Origin: JACKII01 sp041687435 | Lineage (GTDB): Bacteria > Pseudomonadota > Alphaproteobacteria > Bin95 | Direction: 5' to 3' | NCBI GenBank assembly: GCA_041687435.1 | Contig: JAWLBX010000003.1 | Coordinates: forward strand, 171,009 to 235,008 | Length of the DNA stretch: 64,000 nt | Shown: in pieces, positions 1-7,857 of the stretch | How the letters are laid out: every line of letters begins with the position of its first letter | Numbering within the stretch: position 1 is the first letter of the stretch | Position numbers and translations under genes: made by a program | Notes under the pieces: generated by a model | The model's database searches: none | What the model was told of the DNA's origin: nothing | The model's input: the letters and a program-made list of their open reading frames with translations, nothing else

Positions 1-467
1 GAGCGCGGGGCGTAGGGCGTGGCCTCGGTAAAGGGCGGCCCGTCTGGCGGCAGGCTGCCGAAGACCTCATCGGTGGAAACGTGAAGGAAGCGGAAACGTT
101 CCTGACGCATACCCCGCAGACTGGCCCAATAGGTATGACCCGTCTGCAGCAGGCTGGCGGTGCCGGCGATATTGGTGCGGATGAAATCCGCCGGGCCGCC
201 AATTGAGCGGTCCACATGGCTTTCCGCCGCCAGATGCGCCACTGTATCCGGCTGGTGACGGGCGAAAACCCTCGCCAGCGCCGCATCATCGCAAATGTCG
301 GCATGAACGAATGTATAGCCACGAGCAGGCTCGCAGGGCACCAGGGCGTCCGGCGCTGCGGCGTAGGTCAGGGCGTCGACATTGACAACGGCACAGCCGA
401 GCTGCAGCAGGTGACGCACCAAGGCGTTGCCGATAAATCCGGCGCCGCCGGTTACCAGAACCTTCAT
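1..467 (-). CDS. rfbB: dTDP-glucose 4,6-dehydratase, 5' part only
   Basis: This gene is read on the minus strand from an ATG at 467-465 and runs off the left edge, so only about 155 N-terminal residues are visible. It begins MKVLVTGGAGFIG, the Rossmann NAD-binding glycine motif of the extended SDR family. It continues with AAESHVDRSI and HVSTDEVFGSL. The Thr-Asp-Glu triad in STDEV is characteristic of dTDP-glucose 4,6-dehydratase, the second step of dTDP-L-rhamnose synthesis for surface polysaccharide. The catalytic YxxxK lies outside the window, so a related nucleotide-sugar dehydratase remains possible. The other rml genes would be expected to the left. Confidence 0.82.
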   Translation of the reverse strand, partial: MKVLVTGGAGFIGNALVRHLLQLGCAVVNVDALTYAAAPDALVPCEPARGYTFVHADICDDAALARVFARHQPDTVAHLAAESHVDRSIGGPADFIRTNIAGTASLLQTGHTYWASLRGMRQERFRFLHVSTDEVFGSLPPDGPPFTEATPYAPR

Positions 468-612
468 CGCCGCAACGATCCTTTCCCTTTCCTGCGAGTT
501 GTCTTTGATGATGGCTGCGGGAGTGTTAAGAAGCAGTTAACTCAAAGCCCGCCGGCTCACCGTTGTTTAATGGCCGGCGTTTAACCTTCCCGTGCCTCAG
601 GAGACCGTCGCC

Positions 613-1239
613 ATGAGCCAACGCCAAGTCGCGTACTACCTGACCGTAACCTCGCCTTGGACCTTTTTGGGACATGACGAATTTGCAGAGATTGTGCGGG
701 AGGCAGGCGTTTCCGTGGCCATCAAGCCCGTCGATTTCGGTGCGGTGTTTGCGGTTTCCGGCGGCTTGCCCTTGCCGCAACGGCCGAAACAGCGCCAGCG
801 CTATCGCCTGTTTGAGTTGCAACGCTGGCGGCGCAAGCGCAGCATCCCGCTGAACCTGCACCCCAAACACTTCCCGACCGACCCAACGCTCGGCAATCAG
901 GCCGTGCTGGCGGCGGCCGAAAACGGGCTGGATGCCATGGCGTTCGCGGGCAAGTTCATGCGTGGCGTCTGGTGCGAGGAGGCGAATGCCGCCGATCCGG
1001 AGTATGTGCGGACTGTGGCGCGGGCGGTTGGTATCGACGGCGATGCTCTGCTGACCGAGGCGGAATCAGAAACGACAGCGGCACGGTACGCGACGCTGAC
1101 AGAGGAAGCAAAGGCAGCGTCCGTATTCGGCGCGCCCTTCTACATAATCGATGGTGAGCCTTTCTGGGGTCAGGACCGGCTGGAATTTGTGCGCGATACG
1201 CTGCTGGGTGGCGCTGAAACCCTTCGCGAAGCAGACTAG
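613..1239 (+). CDS. 2-hydroxychromene-2-carboxylate isomerase family (DsbA fold)
   Basis: A 208-residue protein of the kappa-class GST/HCCA isomerase type. The ATG at 613 is chosen because AGGAGA sits about 10 bases upstream; an in-frame GTG at 592 lacks a comparable site. The N-terminal strand is followed by TSPWTFLGH, where a serine stands in place of the DsbA CxxC cysteine, as in HCCA isomerases. The C-terminal FGAPFYIIDGEPFWGQDRL is the family's cis-Pro and terminal motif. Family members are glutathione-dependent isomerases in naphthalene-type catabolism, but many have unknown substrates. No aromatic-catabolic genes adjoin it, so the substrate is not inferable. Confidence 0.8.
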   Translation: MSQRQVAYYLTVTSPWTFLGHDEFAEIVREAGVSVAIKPVDFGAVFAVSGGLPLPQRPKQRQRYRLFELQRWRRKRSIPLNLHPKHFPTDPTLGNQAVLAAAENGLDAMAFAGKFMRGVWCEEANAADPEYVRTVARAVGIDGDALLTEAESETTAARYATLTEEAKAASVFGAPFYIIDGEPFWGQDRLEFVRDTLLGGAETLREAD

Positions 1240-1242
1240 ACG

Positions 1243-2217
1243 TCAGCTTGCCGCCGCGACCTCCCGCTCGATCTGGTTGAGCAGGAGGCGCGGCCAGCCG
1301 GGCATCAGATGGCGGCCAATGAAGACCAACCGGGTGCGGCGGTCGCCGCCGGGCCAGGCATCCATCCATTCCAAAGCATGGAACACGTGTTGTACGCCAT
1401 GCACGACGGCAGGGGTTTCGGGTGCCTCCGCGATCTGCACCATGCCCTTGATGCGCAGCAGGTCGGGGCCGCTGGCTTCGGCCAGGGCTTCCAGAAACAG
1501 GGTGAGGGCGATGGCGGGCACCGGCGCGTCGCGCACCAGGGTGACGGTGGCGAGGCCCTCGGTATGTTCCGCCTCTGCGTCTTTGGCTTGTGCGAGGGCG
1601 ATTGCAAGAGCCTCTGACGGCTCGGCGGGCGGCAACAGGTGGGTTGGGTCCAGGTAGCCGCGGTCAGCCAGGATGATCGCGGCGGTGGCGTTGTAGCGCC
1701 GCCCCGCCTGCTCGGCCGGTTGCGGCGGAGCGAGGTCGGTCTTGGTCAGAACCAGTGTATCCGCGAACGCCACCTGTTTGCGTGCTTCCGGATGATTGGC
1801 CAGCGTCTGTGGGCCGGTGACGGCATCCACAGTGGCCACAATGCGCGCAAGTACGACTAGGCCCTGCAACGCCGTGTCGAGCGCCAGTGCCTGCACGATC
1901 GGCGCCGGGTCGGCGAGGCCGGATGTCTCGATCACCAGCCGTTCGAACGCGATCTCGCCGGTGGCGCGGCGGGCGAGCAGGCCGCCGATGGTGCGTCCCA
2001 GGTCACCACGCACGGCGCAGCAAAGGCAACCAGTGGAAAGCGCCACCAGATCCTCCTCCGCGCTTTCCAACAGGTCGTGATCGAGGCCGACGGCGCCAAA
2101 TTCGTTAACGATGACCGCGGTTCCGGCCAGCCGCGGGTCGGTGAAGGCATGGCGCAGCAGTGTGGTCTTGCCACTGCCGAGAAAGCCGGTGAGCACGGTA
2201 AGGGGGAGGGGGCTCAT
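1243..2217 (-). CDS. CobW/COG0523 family GTPase, putative metallochaperone
   Basis: A 324-residue G3E P-loop GTPase. The start at 2217 gives MSPLPLTVLTGFLGSGKTT, with the Walker A motif at residues 11-19. The start codon overlaps the upstream gene's stop as ATGA. GCLCC near residues 63-67 is the metal-binding CxCC motif of COG0523, and IETSGLADP is the switch region. A C-terminal CobW domain ends the protein. Family members deliver Zn or Co to client enzymes. The overlapping upstream gene suggests co-translation, but no client is identifiable here. The open frame extends to 2466 in an arginine-rich, unlikely N-terminus, so I reject that longer start. Confidence 0.85.
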   Translation of the reverse strand: MSPLPLTVLTGFLGSGKTTLLRHAFTDPRLAGTAVIVNEFGAVGLDHDLLESAEEDLVALSTGCLCCAVRGDLGRTIGGLLARRATGEIAFERLVIETSGLADPAPIVQALALDTALQGLVVLARIVATVDAVTGPQTLANHPEARKQVAFADTLVLTKTDLAPPQPAEQAGRRYNATAAIILADRGYLDPTHLLPPAEPSEALAIALAQAKDAEAEHTEGLATVTLVRDAPVPAIALTLFLEALAEASGPDLLRIKGMVQIAEAPETPAVVHGVQHVFHALEWMDAWPGGDRRTRLVFIGRHLMPGWPRLLLNQIEREVAAAS

Positions 2218-2513
2218 TCGGCAAAGCTCTTGGCGAACACCACCCTTGCCGCGCCGCGCTCTGGCGCCAGCGCCTCCCGCAAGTGACGGATCATGCCGAT
2301 GGCCGAGGAATGGGCGCGCCGGCGTTTTCCAGTCTCTTGCACATGCCAGACGATGCCGAATGGCTGGACGTTGTGTCCGACCGTGACGGCGGCAGCATCG
2401 CATTCGATGCGGGCTGTCAGCGTTTCGCCATTCGCCGAGACGGAAAGCGCCGCCTGAACCTGCCACATGCGCAGCAAGCCCGAGAGCAGCGCTTCCAACT
2501 CCGCGGGGTTCAC
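2214..2513 (-). CDS. conserved hypothetical small protein coupled to CobW-type GTPase
   Basis: A 99-residue soluble protein whose stop overlaps the CobW-type GTPase start by four bases, implying translational coupling. The sequence begins MNPAELEALLSGLLRMWQ and has no membrane segment, signal peptide or cysteine cluster. A histidine/arginine-rich middle (VWHVQETGKRRRAHS) is visible. I do not recognise the family. The position suggests a role together with the GTPase, either as a partner or a client, but this is inference from coupling only. Confidence 0.6.
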   Translation of the reverse strand: MNPAELEALLSGLLRMWQVQAALSVSANGETLTARIECDAAAVTVGHNVQPFGIVWHVQETGKRRRAHSSAIGMIRHLREALAPERGAARVVFAKSFAE

Positions 2514-2524
2514 CGGCTGAGGGC

Positions 2525-3427
2525 CTAACCGCGCGCCGCCAGCATCTCCGCGATGGCGAGCACGTGACGCGCCTGCTTCAGGTGCGGCATGTCCAGCATT
2601 TTGCCATCGAGACCGACCGTGCCGGAGCCGAGGTCGCCGAAGGCGGCGATCACGCGCCTGGCGTATTCGATTTCCTCCGGCGTCGGCGTGAAGGCCTCGT
2701 TGATCACGTCGACCTGATCGGGATGAATGGCGATCTTGCCGGTGAATCCGGTCTTGCGGGCCTGGATCGCCTCGGCCTTCATGCCGTCCAGATCACGAAA
2801 GTCCGGATAGACCACGTCCACCGGCTCCATTTCGCCCGCATGACAGGCGGCAAGGCAGAGCGAGCGCACCAGACGGTAGACATCCTCGTAAAGGCCGTTC
2901 GGCGCGCGGTTGGTGGTGGCGCGCAATGCGGCGGACAGATCCTCCGCACCCCAGGTCATGCCGTAAATGCGCGGGCTGGCGCCGATGAAACTTTCCATGG
3001 TGAAGACGCTGCGCGCCGTTTCCGTTGCCACCACCAGAATCCGGGTGGACCCAATCTCCAACCCCTCGCGCGCTTCCAGGGCCGAGAGGAAGTGATCGCA
3101 TTGGATCGCTTCGGCGGCCGAATAGGTTTTCGGCAGGATGATCCCGTCCGGTGCGCCGGCCATGATCGCGGCGAGGTCGGGCAGGGCCAGCGGCGTTTCC
3201 AGCGGATTGCAGCGCACCCAAAGCTGCTGGCGGGCGCGGTCGTTGCGGTGCGAAGCGAGATAGTCCCGCGCCATTTCCCGCGCCTTCGGCAGGTTTTCCT
3301 GCGCGACCGAGTCTTCGAGGTCGAGGATCAAGGCATCGGCCTTTGTTCCGGCGGCCTTCTGGTATTTGCGCTCGCTGTCGGCGGGAACGAACAGAAAGGA
3401 TCGGATCGGTGGCTGGGCGGTGGTCAT
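2525..3427 (-). CDS. HpcH/HpaI aldolase/citrate lyase family protein (CitE-like)
   Basis: A 300-residue TIM-barrel C-C lyase. The ATG at 3427 gives MTTAQPPIRSFLFVPADSE, the typical CitE/malyl-CoA lyase opening. Key motifs are ALILDLEDSV, RCNPLETP (substrate loop), GIILPKT, TETARSVF with the metal-binding Glu, and WGAEDLSAAL with the metal Asp. Members act on acyl-CoA substrates such as malyl-CoA, citramalyl-CoA or citryl-CoA. Without a citrate lyase operon nearby, a stand-alone malyl-CoA or citramalyl-CoA lyase/thioesterase is the likeliest role. It ends 11 bases before the start of the small gene leading into the CobW-type GTPase, so the three may form one transcript. Confidence 0.85.
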   Translation of the reverse strand: MTTAQPPIRSFLFVPADSERKYQKAAGTKADALILDLEDSVAQENLPKAREMARDYLASHRNDRARQQLWVRCNPLETPLALPDLAAIMAGAPDGIILPKTYSAAEAIQCDHFLSALEAREGLEIGSTRILVVATETARSVFTMESFIGASPRIYGMTWGAEDLSAALRATTNRAPNGLYEDVYRLVRSLCLAACHAGEMEPVDVVYPDFRDLDGMKAEAIQARKTGFTGKIAIHPDQVDVINEAFTPTPEEIEYARRVIAAFGDLGSGTVGLDGKMLDMPHLKQARHVLAIAEMLAARG

Positions 3428-3518
3428 GGTGCGGAATGGCCTCGGAAAGCGTGGAGTTGGCGCCAGGATTGCGCGATCCCCCGCCACGATCAAGGCCGCT
3501 GTCTGGCTGTGGCAGGCC

Positions 3519-4604
3519 TTAGCGGTGCACCGGCCCCTCGCGCCAGCGCCGCCGGCCGCCGCTGCAAAGCCGGAAGGGATTGGGCAGGCGGTCTGCAATC
3601 TTGCCCAAGCCGGACGTGGCCTTGCCGAAGCGCAGCACCTCATCAATGCGGCGGGTCAGGAATTCCCAGGTCCGATGCTGATCCTCCGAGTTATCCTGCA
3701 GCCAATAGACCAGCGTTGCGGAATAGACCCCGGCCAACAGCCCACGCTTGCTGTAATAGTTGAAATCGGTGGAGGTATCGCCGGCAATGCGCCAGATGGT
3801 GTCGACCGTGCGCGCAAGGCTCTTCGCCGCTTCGGGCGCATGGCGCGGGTCGGCCAGCAGGCGCAGGCCGCGCCGGATCGCCTCCCGGTTGGCAAGTTGC
3901 GATTCGAGACGCACGCGGATCGCGATGGAAATCTTGTCCCGGGTCCGCATGGAACCCAGGTCCAGCGTCTGCATTTCCAGTGCCATGTCGTCGTCTGCCA
4001 GGGCCGCATGCGTGAGCACCGCCTCTGCCGGACCGCCGGGAAAAGCGAGGTCGACATCGCCTTCATGAAACCCTGCCTCCTCAGCGGCCCGAACCATCAC
4101 CTCCCGCGTCCAACCATCGAAGGCAATATGGGGAAGCGCGGCGTCAAGGATGGCGCGTTGCAGGGCGCGGTGCGGGTCTTCGACCGGCTCGTCCTCGTAA
4201 AGGTGTTCCCCCTCCTGCGCTTGTTCCGTGGCGGACCCGGCCTCCGGCTCGGCCGCCGTTTCCTCGGAGAACGGGGGTTCCATGCCTTCGCCTGCGGCCC
4301 GGTCTCGGGCCAGTTCATCCGGGTTCATGTTCGAGGTGGCGGGACCGCCGACAAAGCCGGCGGCATGGATGTCTCGCTTGGATTTAGGCTCTTCCGGAAC
4401 TGCGGTTTCCTCGGAGACGGAGGGTTCCATGCCTTCGCCCGCGGCCCGGTCTCGGGCCAGTTCATCCGGGTTCATGTTCGATGCGGCGGGGCCACCGGCG
4501 ACACCGGCGGCCGGCGCCTCGCGTTCGGTCCCGCCTTCGGCCTCGTGTGTGCCGGCGGGGTTGCCGGGCTTGGGGGTGCCGTTCGAATCGGTCTTGCCGC
4601 TCAT
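3519..4604 (-). CDS. COQ9 family ubiquinone biosynthesis protein with duplicated N-terminal linker
   Basis: A 361-residue protein. The C-terminal part, from about residue 140, is a COQ9 domain: ILDAALPHIAFDGWT, AAEEAGF, LAFPGGPAEAVL, RVRLESQL, DTSTDFNYYSKRGLLAGVY and TWEFLTRRIDEVL. COQ9 is a TetR-like lipid-binding protein that supports COQ7 hydroxylation in ubiquinone synthesis. The usual alphaproteobacterial length is about 220 residues. Here about 135 acidic, Pro/Gly-rich residues precede it, containing a tandem duplication of a 49-residue unit around SNMNPDELARDRAAGEGMEP. The COQ9-def-rpsU neighbourhood is typical of the class. The extra linker is probably disordered. Confidence 0.85.
   Translation of the reverse strand: MSGKTDSNGTPKPGNPAGTHEAEGGTEREAPAAGVAGGPAASNMNPDELARDRAAGEGMEPSVSEETAVPEEPKSKRDIHAAGFVGGPATSNMNPDELARDRAAGEGMEPPFSEETAAEPEAGSATEQAQEGEHLYEDEPVEDPHRALQRAILDAALPHIAFDGWTREVMVRAAEEAGFHEGDVDLAFPGGPAEAVLTHAALADDDMALEMQTLDLGSMRTRDKISIAIRVRLESQLANREAIRRGLRLLADPRHAPEAAKSLARTVDTIWRIAGDTSTDFNYYSKRGLLAGVYSATLVYWLQDNSEDQHRTWEFLTRRIDEVLRFGKATSGLGKIADRLPNPFRLCSGGRRRWREGPVHR
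4258..4511. repeat. two copies of a ~107-bp unit at 147-bp spacing inside COQ9
   Basis: Positions about 4258-4364 and 4405-4511 are nearly identical, offset by exactly 147 bases (49 codons). The frame is therefore preserved. Both encode the stretch around SNMNPDELARDRAAGEGMEP followed by SEET. The few differences are single-base changes, so the duplication looks fairly recent or homogenised. Confidence 0.85.
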
Positions 4605-4634
4605 GTCTGTCGTCCTTTCCGTCTTTTCAGAACG

Positions 4635-5159
4635 CTAGCGCTCGCTGCGGGCGTAGCGGCCGATTTCCTCGTCGAAACCGAATCGCGAATGATCGCGCAT
4701 CCGCATCGGGTAGAGAATGCCGTCGAGATGGTCCACCTCGTGCTGCAGCACGCGGGCCATCAGCCCGTGCGCTTCGCCCTGGATCGGTTCACCGTCGAGA
4801 CCCAGGGCGGTAAAAGTCACGTGGCTGAAGCGTGGCACGGCACCGCGCAGTCCGGGAATCGAGAGGCAGCCTTCCCAGCCCAATTCCTGATCCTGGCCAA
4901 CCGGAGAAAGCACCGGATTGATCAGGGCGGTAATTGGCGTTTCGTCCTCGCCATCTGCGGCCCGGCCGGGCGGGACCGAAACCAGGATCACGCGCAAGCT
5001 CTCGTGAATCTGCGGCGCGGCTAGGCCGATCCCGCCGGAATCCACCAGGGTTTCCGCCATATCCTCGATCAGGCCGTGCACGCTGGCCGCGTTTTCAACC
5101 TCGACCGCACGTTGAAGCAGAACGGGATGGCCCATGCGGGCGATTTTTCGGATAGCCAT
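4635..5159 (-). CDS. def: peptide deformylase
   Basis: A 174-residue metalloenzyme removing the N-formyl group from nascent proteins at the ribosome exit. All three PDF motifs are present: GIGLAAPQ at residues 43-50, EGCLS at 96-100 with metal ligand Cys98, and HEVDH at 140-144 with two His ligands and the catalytic Glu. Length is usual for type I bacterial PDF. fmt is not adjacent. It is divergent from rpsU. Some alphaproteobacteria carry more than one PDF, so this may not be the only copy. Confidence 0.95.
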   Translation of the reverse strand: MAIRKIARMGHPVLLQRAVEVENAASVHGLIEDMAETLVDSGGIGLAAPQIHESLRVILVSVPPGRAADGEDETPITALINPVLSPVGQDQELGWEGCLSIPGLRGAVPRFSHVTFTALGLDGEPIQGEAHGLMARVLQHEVDHLDGILYPMRMRDHSRFGFDEEIGRYARSER

Positions 5160-5217
5160 TGTACTGTGTCGTCCCTGGTGTTTCTTGGACTAGAACATGG
5201 GTACGATCAAAAACGAT

Positions 5218-5245
5218 TGAAAGCCATTGTGTCCTGATGTAAAAG
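5218..5245 (+). promoter_or_regulatory. candidate sigma-70 promoter for rpsU
   Basis: TTGAAA at 5218-5223 and GTAAAA at 5240-5245 are separated by 16 bases, in the spacer between divergent def and rpsU. A GC-rich inverted repeat (two GCCGGC arms near 5257-5273) follows and could form a leader hairpin before the rpsU start. Consensus match is moderate, so this is tentative. Confidence 0.25.
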
Positions 5246-5321
5246 CCCCGCAATCGCCGGCCGCATTTTGCCGGCCGATCCTGCATACCCGCAACCTGAC
5301 GAAATGGAGTGACATTCGCCC

Positions 5322-5525
5322 GTGCAAGTAACCGTTCGCGACAACAACGTCGATCAAGCCCTTCGCGCCCTTAAGAAAAAGCTGCAGCGTGAGGGGGTGT
5401 TTCGCGAGATGAAGCTGCGCCGTTCCTACGAAAAGCCGTCGGAACGCCGGGCACGGGAGAAGGCCGAAGCCGTCCGCCGTCACCGCAAGCTGATGCGCAA
5501 GCGGATGGAGCGCGAGGGCTACTAA
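5322..5525 (+). CDS. rpsU: 30S ribosomal protein bS21
   Basis: A 67-residue, strongly basic protein beginning MQVTVRDNNVDQALRALK and ending in RKLMRKRMEREGY, the full bS21 pattern with the usual length for alphaproteobacteria. It starts with GTG at 5322. bS21 sits near the 3' end of 16S rRNA and helps in mRNA recognition. It is a single-gene unit closed by the strong terminator at 5553-5586. Confidence 0.95.
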   Translation: MQVTVRDNNVDQALRALKKKLQREGVFREMKLRRSYEKPSERRAREKAEAVRRHRKLMRKRMEREGY

Positions 5526-5552
5526 AGCCAGCGCCCTGCTGATCGATCAACG

Positions 5553-5586
5553 AACGCCGGTCTTTTGAGACCGGCGTTTGCTTTTT
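5553..5586 (+). terminator. intrinsic terminator after rpsU
   Basis: AACGCCGGTCT (5553-5563) pairs perfectly with AGACCGGCGTT (5568-5578) around a four-base loop. The run TTTGCTTTTT follows. This is a textbook rho-independent terminator 27 bases after the rpsU stop. Confidence 0.88.
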
Positions 5587-5643
5587 GAGACATTTGCCGC
5601 ACAATCCCTTCACCCCTTTCCGGGACGGGAGACGGCAAGACCA

Positions 5644-7717
5644 ATGACTTGGCGCATCGGTGTCGATATCGGCGGCACCTTCACCGACGTTGCGATGATC
5701 GAGGAGGCCTCGGGCCGGATCGGTATCGCCAAGACCCCGACGACACCGGACGACTTTGGCCGCGGTGTCCTCAACGGTCTGAACGAGGCTTTGGCGAAGT
5801 ATGGTTTGCCATCCGCCGATGTGACGTTGCTCTCCCACGCCACGACGGTGGTCACCAACGCGCTGTTGGAGAACAAGGGCGCACGCATCGCGCTGGTAAC
5901 GACCCGCGGCTTCCGTGACGTGCTGGAATTGCGGCGTTCGGCCCGTGCCGATCTCTATGACCTTTTTCAGGATCCGCCCGCAGTCCTTGTCCCCCGGCAT
6001 CGCCGGTTGGAGGTGACGGAGCGCATCGGCGCCGGCGGCGAGGTGGTGGTGCCGCTGGCCGGCGGCGAACTGCCGGCCCTGGTCGAACAACTCAAGGCGC
6101 TGGAGGTGGAAGCGGTGGCGGTCTCGCTGCTGTTTTCCTTTCAGAACCCGGCGCACGAGCGGGCCGTTGGCGAGGCAATCCGTGCCGGGTTGCCCGGCGT
6201 GCCGGTGTTCTTGTCCTCCGAAGTGTTGCCGGAGATTCGCGAATTCGAACGGACGTCCACCACTGCCGTCTGCGCCTATGTCGGCCCGATCCTGGAAAGC
6301 TATCTGCGGCGTTTGCAGGAGGCAGCCGGCTCGCTCGGCTTGCCGGACCTGATGGTAATGGGCTCGGCCGGCGGCGTTCTGGACGTGCCGTCCGCGCTGG
6401 CAATGCCGGCTGCGGCGGTGGAAAGCGGCCCGGCGGCGGGCGTGATCGCGGCGCAGTTGATCGGCAAGCAGTTGGGCCAGCCCAACCTGCTCTCCTTCGA
6501 CATGGGGGGGCACCACCGCCAAGGCCTCGCTGATCGAGAACGGGCGGGTGGAGACCACGGCGGAGTACGAGGTCGGCTCGTCCGCGAGCCAGAGCCGCTG
6601 GCTGCATGGCACCGGCCATCCGATCCGCGTTCCGGTGATCGATCTGGCGGAAGTTTCGGCCGGCGGCGGGTCCATCGCCTGGATTGACCTGGCAGGCGCG
6701 CTGCGCGTTGGCCCGCACAGCGCCGGTGCCGCGCCGGGGCCGGTCTGCTACGGCCAGGGCGGCACGGAGCCGACCATCACCGACGTGAATTTGGTGCTGG
6801 GCTATCTGGATGCCACTTCGCTTTTGGGTGGCAGCCTGCCCATCGACTATGCCGCAGCCGAAGGCGCGATCCGCCAGCGGATCGCCGAACCGCTGGGTCA
6901 AACCGTGGAGCAGGCGGCGGCCGGCATTCGCGCCATCGTCAACAACGCCATGGCTGAGGCGTTGCGCATGGTTTCGGTCGAGCGTGGCCACGATCCGCGC
7001 GACTTTGCGCTGGTGGCCTTTGGCGGCGCTGGCCCGCTGCACGCCTGCGCGCTGGCGGAAGAGTTGGACGTGCCGGAGGTGATCGTGCCGCCGATCCCTG
7101 GCGCTTTCTCTGCGCTGGGGCTGGTCGGCGCCGACATCCGGCGCGACTATGCCCGCACCATTTACGCGCCCTTGGACTCGCTGACGCCGGAAACGCTAGC
7201 GGCGATCTGGGAGGACATGGCAGCCGAAGGCCGGGCGATGCTGGACGTGGCGCGTGTGCCGGCTGAGCGGCAGCAACTGCTGCGCCAGGCCGACCTGCGC
7301 TATGGCCGTCAGGCCTACGAACTGACCGTGGATGCGCCGGAGGGTCTGGTTACGGCAGACAGCCTTCAGGCCCTTGCCAATGCCTTTCACATCGCGCACG
7401 AGCGCATCTATGGCCATAAGAACGAGGCGGAGCCGGTGCACGTGGTGACACTGCGCCTTTCCGCCGTCGGCAAGCTGGGCGACCCGCACTTCGCGGAGGC
7501 CAACGGCGACGGCAACAGCCTGAAGGCTGAGCGGCCGGCATGGTTCCCGGCGATGGGGCGGGTGCCAACGCCGGTGCACGACCGGGCGCGGCTGGCTGTG
7601 GGGCAGGTGCTTAACGGCCCTTCTATCGTCGAGTCCCTGGACAGCACCTTGGTACTTCCGCCTGACTGGCAGGCGCGGGTGGACGATGCCGGGTTTTTGC
7701 GCCTGACGAGGACATAA
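5644..7717 (+). pseudogene. hyuA: hydantoinase/oxoprolinase subunit A, frameshifted in a poly-G run
   Basis: The reading frame starting MTWRIGVDIGGTFTDVAM at 5644 runs through LLSHATTVVTNALLENKG to the second ATPase-like motif LLSFDMGG. There a run of seven G at 6504-6510 replaces the six needed for DMGGTTAKA. The frame then moves by one base and resumes as KASLIENGRVETTAEYEVG through 7717, ending LPPDWQARVDDAGFLRLTRT. Together the pieces make a full HyuA of about 690 residues, the actin/Hsp70-fold ATP-dependent subunit of hydantoin or 5-oxoproline hydrolysis. It is either a true pseudogene or a single-base homopolymer sequencing error. All other parts look intact and hyuB follows. Confidence 0.85.
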
Positions 7718-7760
7718 GGCGTGCCCGGCTTACACGAACTCAACCGATCCCCGGATGGCC

Positions 7761-7833
7761 GGAGGCCGATTCGGGGCCTCCTTGGGAGCCAGGCTCGGCA
7801 GGATATCCCGGATAGCGCTCCCGCGCTTCCGGG
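7761..7833 (+). repeat. two hairpins in the hyuA-hyuB spacer
   Basis: GGAGGCC (7761-7767) pairs with GGCCTCC (7775-7781). Further on, CCCGGA plus AGCG (7807-7817, one bulged T) pairs with CGCT plus TCCGGG (7824-7833) around a six-base loop. No T-tract follows, so these are more likely mRNA-structure or processing elements than terminators. They occupy an unusually long 140-base spacer between two subunits of one enzyme. Confidence 0.5.
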
Positions 7834-7857
7834 AATCGGGCACAGGAGAATATTAAG

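Noticed and set aside
3366..5024. Long plus-strand open frame (552 codons) opposite COQ9 and def
   Set aside because: It runs antisense to two well-recognised genes, has no family resemblance and is explained by GC-rich codon use.
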